From Cytophagales bacterium (lineage in GTDB: Bacteria; Bacteroidota; Bacteroidia; Cytophagales; UBA9547): a DNA stretch of 11,110 nucleotides. The translations under genes were made by a program, and so were the position numbers. Below, piece after piece: positions 6,982 to 11,110 of this stretch. The notes under the pieces were generated by a model. That model saw nothing but the letters and a program-made list of their open reading frames with translations. It did not search any database and was not told the origin of the DNA. Location: contig JAAFJZ010000048.1 in assembly GCA_013298205.1 (NCBI GenBank), forward strand, positions 1 to 11,110. Reading direction: 5' to 3'. How positions within the stretch are numbered: the stretch's first letter is position 1; every line of letters begins with the position of its first letter.

Positions 6982-6989
6982 TACTTTTG
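6982..6989 (+). promoter_or_regulatory. Probable -7 element for the lipoprotein gene
   Basis: TACTTTTG fits TAnnTTTG and ends 19 bases before the ATG at 7009. A TTG at 6963-6965 could be the -33 element, though its 16-base spacing is on the short side. The rest of 6816-7008 is AT-rich with nothing recognised. Confidence 0.5.
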
Positions 6990-7008
6990 AAATAAAAATT
7001 CCAATGCT

Positions 7009-7224
7009 ATGAAAAATATTATTTATGTGTTTGCCCTTACTTTAGGTATGTTTGCTTGCAATGACCCAAAGGTTCAAGAAGATTTAAAAAAATTAAGAGA
7101 AGATCATGAGCAACTTCGCAAAGATCACCAACAACTGCGTGAAGATCATAACACATTAATCAAGGACGCTGTAAAAGCTGAAGGAAAATTAGAAGATAAA
7201 CTTGAAGGTTCTGCTGTAGATTAA
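7009..7224 (+). CDS. Small coiled-coil lipoprotein (Lpp-like architecture)
   Basis: This is a 71-residue precursor. Residues 1-16 form a lipoprotein signal peptide (a Lys at position 3, then hydrophobic) ending in MFAC, with Cys17 as the lipidation site. Phe at -2 is not textbook but is tolerated in Bacteroidota. The mature protein is almost wholly charged helix. Three consecutive heptads, LREDHEQ, LRKDHQQ and LREDHNT (29-49), predict a coiled coil that probably trimerises or dimerises. It is anchored to a membrane, probably the outer membrane facing the periplasm. The layout recalls Braun's lipoprotein, but the C-terminus is GSAVD and lacks the terminal Lys used for peptidoglycan linkage. 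It sits alone, with its own promoter and a terminator downstream. I do not recognise a named family; function is unknown and a structural envelope role is inference. Confidence 0.8.
   Translation: MKNIIYVFALTLGMFACNDPKVQEDLKKLREDHEQLRKDHQQLREDHNTLIKDAVKAEGKLEDKLEGSAVD
7093..7155 (+). repeat. Three 21-base tandem units encoding heptads
   Basis: Three in-frame 21-base units encode the LREDHEQ-type heptads of the lipoprotein. They share the AAGATCAT/AAGATCAC core but have diverged at synonymous and a few replacement sites. They look like an old internal duplication kept by selection on the coiled coil. Confidence 0.75.
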
Positions 7225-7287
7225 ATAATTTCAACTCTTTAGTTTACAAAAAGAATAAAGATTTAGATTTTCTTTAAAATTACCCAC

Positions 7288-7329
7288 AAAACCCATTTCA
7301 AAGTGTTCAAGGCTTAGAAATGGGTTTTT
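7288..7329 (+). terminator. Hairpin terminator after the lipoprotein gene
   Basis: AAAACCCATTTC (7288-7299) pairs perfectly with GAAATGGGTTTT (7317-7328) over a 17-base loop, and the stem runs into a T5 tract. The stem is A+U-rich apart from CCC/GGG and its near-symmetry would allow function in both directions. It lies 64 bases after the lipoprotein stop. Confidence 0.75.
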
Positions 7330-7478
7330 GTATTTTATACTTTTCTATTAAGTTGTGTTTTAAAAGTTTATTGCAACTGCTCATTTTAGACTAGAAATTA
7401 TAATAAAAATTTGTTTTCTGTACTTTTTTAAGAAAATCTTGTTTTTTATTTAGGCTAATTTTAAAAAAATACTTTTAG

Positions 7479-7532
7479 TTCGATAATTTAATTTATTTTT
7501 GACCCCTAAATATTTATATCATTCGATAATTT
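7479..7532. repeat. Direct repeat TTCGATAATTT flanking the xylA -7 element
   Basis: TTCGATAATTT occurs at 7479-7489 and again at 7522-7532, 43 bases apart start to start, on either side of the putative -7 element. The spacing is close to four helical turns, so a regulator could bind both. In such AT-rich DNA chance is also possible. Confidence 0.4.
7494..7501 (+). promoter_or_regulatory. Probable -7 element for xylA
   Basis: TATTTTTG fits TAnnTTTG and ends 40 bases before the xylA ATG. No good TTG -33 element is seen upstream, which would suit a promoter that needs an activator. Confidence 0.45.
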
Positions 7533-7541
7533 CTATAAAGT

Positions 7542-8873
7542 ATGTCGTTAAAAGTTGTTACAGGCGCGAAAGAATATTTTCCGTTTATCAAAAAAGTAGT
7601 TTACGAAGGCAAAGGTTCTGATAATCCGTTTGCATTCAAGTATTATGATGAAAATAAAGTCGTAAGGGGCAAAACCATGAAAGAACACTTTCGTTTTGCT
7701 GTAGCTTACTGGCATACATTTTGTGGAACAGGTGGCGATCCATTCGGTCCTGGAACAAAAAATTTTCCTTGGAGTACTTCCACAGACCCAATTCAAGCAC
7801 ATAAAGACAAAGCAGATGCCGCCTTTGAATTTATTACCAAAATAAACATTCCTTTTTATTGTTTTCACGATTTTGATCTAGCTCCAGAAGGCAATTCTGT
7901 AAGTCAGTCGGAAAAAAACCTTCAAGAAATTACCAAATATGTAAAGCAAAAACAACAAGATTCTGGTGTTCAATTGCTTTGGGGTACTGCTAACCTATTC
8001 TCAAACCCTAAGTTTATGAATGGAGCTTCTACCAATCCTGATTTTAAAGTTTTAACTCATGCAGGTGCGCAGGTGAAAGCCGCTTTGGACGCTACTGTAG
8101 AATTGGGTGGTCAAAATTATGTGTTTTGGGGTGGAAGAGAAGGCTATATGTCTTTACTTAATACCAACACCAAAAAAGAACTCGACCACATGGGTAGATT
8201 TTTGACTATGGCTAGAGATTACGCTCGTTCAATAGGTTTTAAAGGTAAGTTTTTTATCGAACCTAAACCTATGGAGCCTTCAAAACACCAATATGATTTT
8301 GATTCTGCTACGGTAATCGGTTTTTTAAGAGAACACAACCTTTTAAACGATTTCCAACTTAATTTAGAAGTAAACCATGCCACTTTGGCTTTGCATTCCT
8401 TTACACATGAGTTGCAAATCGCTGCCGATCACGGTATGTTGGGAAGTATAGATGCCAATAGAGGTGATTACCAAAATGGCTGGGATACTGACCAATTTCC
8501 AAATAACTTGATGGAAATCACAGAAGCAATGCTTATTATATTAGAAAATGGTGGTTTTAAATCTGGTGGTGTAAATTTTGATGCCAAAACCCGTAGAAAC
8601 TCTACTGATCTTGAAGACATTTTCTATGCACATATCGGTGGCATGGATATTTTCGCAAGAGCATTGCTTACTGCAGATACGATTTTGGAAAAATCTCCTT
8701 ACACCAAAATGAGAAAAGATAGATATGCTTCTTTTGAATCTACTGATGGAAAAGCTTTTGAAGAAGGGAAACTTTCTTTATCGCAATTGGCAGCATTAGC
8801 CGCTAGCAATAACCCTAGCCCGATTAGTGGCAAACAAGAGATGATGGAAAATTTGATAAACCAGTACATCTAA
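7542..8873 (+). CDS. xylA: Xylose isomerase
   Basis: This 443-residue cytoplasmic enzyme interconverts D-xylose and D-xylulose, the first step of bacterial xylose use. It is the long (class II) type with the usual ~50-residue N-terminal extension. Visible active-site stretches are FHDFD (108-112, base pair His109/Asp112), WGTANLFSNP (147-156), VFWGGREGY (194-202), FFIEPKPMEPSKHQYD (237-252), EVNHATL (276-282), SIDANRGD (302-309) and GWDTDQFP (313-320). The metal-binding set is complete: Glu240, Glu276, His279, Asp304, Asp315, Asp317 and Asp347, with Lys242 at the substrate. Leu284 stands where the family normally has Gly in NHATLAGH. A strong terminator follows, so it is likely monocistronic. 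No xylulokinase gene is in view. The GH3 glycosidase downstream supports a xylan/xyloside context. Confidence 0.98.
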   Translation: MSLKVVTGAKEYFPFIKKVVYEGKGSDNPFAFKYYDENKVVRGKTMKEHFRFAVAYWHTFCGTGGDPFGPGTKNFPWSTSTDPIQAHKDKADAAFEFITKINIPFYCFHDFDLAPEGNSVSQSEKNLQEITKYVKQKQQDSGVQLLWGTANLFSNPKFMNGASTNPDFKVLTHAGAQVKAALDATVELGGQNYVFWGGREGYMSLLNTNTKKELDHMGRFLTMARDYARSIGFKGKFFIEPKPMEPSKHQYDFDSATVIGFLREHNLLNDFQLNLEVNHATLALHSFTHELQIAADHGMLGSIDANRGDYQNGWDTDQFPNNLMEITEAMLIILENGGFKSGGVNFDAKTRRNSTDLEDIFYAHIGGMDIFARALLTADTILEKSPYTKMRKDRYASFESTDGKAFEEGKLSLSQLAALAASNNPSPISGKQEMMENLINQYI

Positions 8874-8882
8874 ATATTTACC

Positions 8883-8918
8883 TACGATGCCCAAAGCAAT
8901 TTTGGGCATCGTATTTTT
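8883..8918 (+). terminator. Strong hairpin terminator after xylA
   Basis: TACGATGCCCAAA (8883-8895) pairs perfectly with TTTGGGCATCGTA (8901-8913) over a 5-base loop and is followed by TTTTTATTTTT. It lies 9 bases after the xylA stop and separates that transcript from the GH3 gene. The remaining gap to 9043 is AT-rich, with no convincing -7 element (the nearest is TTAATTTG at 8999-9006). Confidence 0.9.
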
Positions 8919-9043
8919 ATTTTTCTATAATTTATTTTTAGCTAATTAAACCCATAATTCTAAGCCTTAACGTCCAAATTGTATGGCTAAAATCTTTTTT
9001 AATTTGTATTTAAAACTATTCCAAAAAATTTCATTTTAATTGT

Positions 9044-11110
9044 ATGACTAAATTCAAAACGTTAAATATCTGTGCATTAGCATTTATATTCTTCAGCTTC
9101 GAATCATTTGCTCAAAAGAAAATAGATTTTTTTAATGCCAATCTTTCAAACGAAATTCGCCTTGAATCACTGATCAAAGAGCTTACTTTAGAAGAAAAAA
9201 TAAGCCAAATGCAGCATAATGCTGTAGCGATACCTCGTTTGGGAATTCCTGCATACAATTGGTGGAATGAATGCTTGCATGGTGTAGCAAGGGCAGGTGA
9301 AGCTACAGTTTTTCCTCAAGCCATTGGGCTGGCAGCTATGTGGGATAAAAACATGATGTTTCGGGTAGCAGACGTTATTTCTACCGAAGCCCGAGCTAAG
9401 CATCATGAATTTGCAAGGAAAAATCAGGGGAATTCTGCACAATATTTTGGCCTAAATATGTGGACTCCCAATATCAACATTTTTCGTGACCCACGCTGGG
9501 GAAGAGGGCAAGAAACCTACGGAGAAGATCCTTATTTGACTTCACGATTGGGCATACAGTTCATAAAAGGTTTACAAGGAAATCATCCCAAATATTATAA
9601 AGTAATCGCCACTGCCAAACATTTTGCCGTGCATAGTGGCCCAGAAAATGATAGACATTTTTTTGATGCCAAAGCCGATAATCGCGATTTAAGAGAAACC
9701 TATCTTCCTCATTTTGAGGCCGCTGTAAAAGAAGCCAATGTATATTCTGTGATGTGTGCCTACAACCGAATCAATGGTGAGCCGGCTTGTGCGAGTAATA
9801 GTTTGCTAAAGAAAATATTGCTCGAAGAATGGAAATTTAAAGGCTTTGTGGTTTCGGATTGTGGGGCAATAGAAGATATTTATTTTTACCATAAATATAG
9901 CAAAACACCTGAAGAATCGGCTGCATTGGCAGTAAAAACAGGTTGTGATTTGGATTGCGAAATGGCAGGAATTTATAAAAACCATATTGCTTATGATAGC
10001 TTGAAGTTGGCCATCAAAAAAGGATTAATTTCAGAGCAAAAAATAAATGATGCAATAAAAAGACTGTTTTTGGCTAGGCTAAAAATGGGACTATTTGATC
10101 CTGCAGACATGAATCCTTATGCCCAAATTCCTTTTTCAGCAAACGATTCTAAAGAAAATAGTCAAGTAGCTTTGGAAGCGGCAAGAAAGTCTATCGTATT
10201 ATTAAAAAACGAAAAAAACATTCTCCCTTTTACTAAAGATTACAAAAAAATAGCCCTAATCGGTCCAAATGCAGATAATTTGAATGTATTAATCGGTAAC
10301 TACGGTGGCACGCCTTCCAAACCAATAACTTTACTGAAAGGAATGCAAGAAGTTTTACCCAGCGGATTTGAATTAAACTATGAAAAAGGCACTTATTTGG
10401 TAGATTATGACCAATTCAAATTAGAAAAAATGCCCGCTTCTTTTGTGAGTTTACCCAATCAAACGGTTTCTGGCTTTTTAGCCAAATATTACCCAAACAT
10501 TACCCTTTCTGGCGACCCAAAACTAGTAAAAGTAGAGAAAGAGATTGATTTGTATTTGAAAGAAGGAGAAAGCTATTTGAATTTGGGTGAAAGTTTTTCT
10601 GTGCGCTGGTCGGCCGATTTGAAAGTACCCGAAACGGGGGCGTATAGTTTGGGTATGGGTTGTGAAGATGGATTTAAAATTTATGTAAATGACAAAATTG
10701 TAGTTGAAGATTGGCAAGAAACACATTACACACAGAAAAACGGAAAAGTGTTTCTAGAAAAAGACAAGAAATATAATTTAAAAATAGAATGGTTTAAAAC
10801 TAAAGGTTATGGTCGGGCTTATTTGGAAATGATAAGAGATGTAAAACTCAAAGAAAAAGCATTAGAATTGGCAAAAAAATCAGATGTCGTTGTCTTTGCT
10901 TTGGGCATAAGTCCTGAGCTAGAAGGAGAGGAAATGTCGGTAAAAATTGACGGCTTTGATGGGGGAGATCGCACACATATTGATTTACCAAAAAACCAAG
11001 AAGAATTGATAAAAGAAGTGAAAGCATTGGGCAAACCCATCGTCATTGTGCTTAATACAGGAAGTGCTTTAGCTATTAATTGGGCAAAACAATTTGCTGA
11101 TGCTATAAAA
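9044..11110 (+). CDS. Secreted GH3 glycosidase with PA14 domain, probable beta-xylosidase (3' end outside window)
   Basis: The frame opens at ATG 9044 and runs 689 codons to the right edge. A Sec signal peptide (1-23, SFA before Gln24) sends it to the periplasm or cell surface. The GH3 N-terminal barrel follows: YNWWNECLHGVAR, PRWGRGQETYGEDP, KHFAVHSGPE (Lys192-His193) and VVSDCGAI with nucleophile Asp272. The C-terminal GH3 domain starts near 380 (ARKSIVLLKNE) and is interrupted by a PA14 domain (about 475-600, beginning GFLAKYYP). It resumes with VVVFALGISPELEGEEMSV, where the LEGEEM glutamates (626-631) include the likely acid/base. The WWNE.LHGVAR and LEGEEM wording resembles Bacteroidota beta-xylosidases, and the xylA neighbour agrees; beta-glucosidase or arabinofuranosidase activity is possible. 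Relatives run about 860-890 residues, so roughly 170-200 residues lie outside. Confidence 0.93.
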   Translation, partial: MTKFKTLNICALAFIFFSFESFAQKKIDFFNANLSNEIRLESLIKELTLEEKISQMQHNAVAIPRLGIPAYNWWNECLHGVARAGEATVFPQAIGLAAMWDKNMMFRVADVISTEARAKHHEFARKNQGNSAQYFGLNMWTPNINIFRDPRWGRGQETYGEDPYLTSRLGIQFIKGLQGNHPKYYKVIATAKHFAVHSGPENDRHFFDAKADNRDLRETYLPHFEAAVKEANVYSVMCAYNRINGEPACASNSLLKKILLEEWKFKGFVVSDCGAIEDIYFYHKYSKTPEESAALAVKTGCDLDCEMAGIYKNHIAYDSLKLAIKKGLISEQKINDAIKRLFLARLKMGLFDPADMNPYAQIPFSANDSKENSQVALEAARKSIVLLKNEKNILPFTKDYKKIALIGPNADNLNVLIGNYGGTPSKPITLLKGMQEVLPSGFELNYEKGTYLVDYDQFKLEKMPASFVSLPNQTVSGFLAKYYPNITLSGDPKLVKVEKEIDLYLKEGESYLNLGESFSVRWSADLKVPETGAYSLGMGCEDGFKIYVNDKIVVEDWQETHYTQKNGKVFLEKDKKYNLKIEWFKTKGYGRAYLEMIRDVKLKEKALELAKKSDVVVFALGISPELEGEEMSVKIDGFDGGDRTHIDLPKNQEELIKEVKALGKPIVIVLNTGSALAINWAKQFADAIK

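Larger units (their letters stand above)
7225..7541. other. 317-base non-coding gap before xylA
   Basis: No supported gene lies here. It holds the hairpin terminator at 7288-7329, a roughly 120-base AT-rich stretch with nothing recognised, an 11-base direct repeat and a -7 element for xylA. Confidence 0.6.

Noticed and set aside
7542..11110. xylA and the GH3 gene as one operon
   Set aside because: A strong hairpin with a T-run sits directly after xylA and 170 bases separate the genes; shared regulation is possible, a single transcript is unlikely.

Overview
The window is AT-rich (roughly one third G+C by eye). Ribosome binding sites are weak, and several genes are preceded by TAnnTTTG-type -7 elements, which are typical of Bacteroidota. 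Together with a short-box lipoprotein, a PA14-containing GH3 enzyme and a four-gene cryptochrome cluster, this points to a free-living, probably aerobic, polysaccharide-degrading bacterium of the Bacteroidota (Cytophagia/Flavobacteriia-like). The genus cannot be told from the window.

Layout. Positions 1-2179 (minus strand) hold an SbtA-family sodium/bicarbonate permease. It is followed 45 bases downstream by the first 386 codons of a HyfB-type proton-conducting membrane subunit that runs off the left edge. Positions 2180-2367 form a divergent promoter region. Positions 2368-5357 (plus strand) hold a very tight four-gene operon: a TIGR03643/DUF2805-type small protein, an FAD-binding photolyase-like protein, a cryptochrome/photolyase homologue and a 45-residue DUF2256-type zinc-ribbon protein. 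The junctions are 3 bases, 0 bases and a 4-base ATGA overlap. Positions 5358-5620 carry two strong inverted repeats and a promoter. Positions 5621-6815 encode an AAA_14/DUF4143-type ATPase broken near its C-terminus by what looks like a single extra A. Positions 7009-7224 encode a small coiled-coil lipoprotein followed by a hairpin terminator. Positions 7542-8873 encode xylose isomerase with its own strong terminator, and 9044-11110 the first 689 residues of a secreted GH3 glycosidase, probably a beta-xylosidase.

How the genes work together. Xylose isomerase and the GH3 enzyme fit xylo-oligosaccharide use: the exported GH3 would release xylose and XylA would convert it to xylulose. They are separated by a terminator, so they are probably not one transcript. 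The permease and HyfB-like subunit look like one transcript that may couple ion gradients to inorganic-carbon movement. The photolyase-like quartet is the most unusual part. One protein appears to have its alpha/beta domain after, not before, the FAD domain. The other keeps the normal domain order but has lost several residues of the usual substrate pocket and electron-transfer chain. The two may work as a pair.
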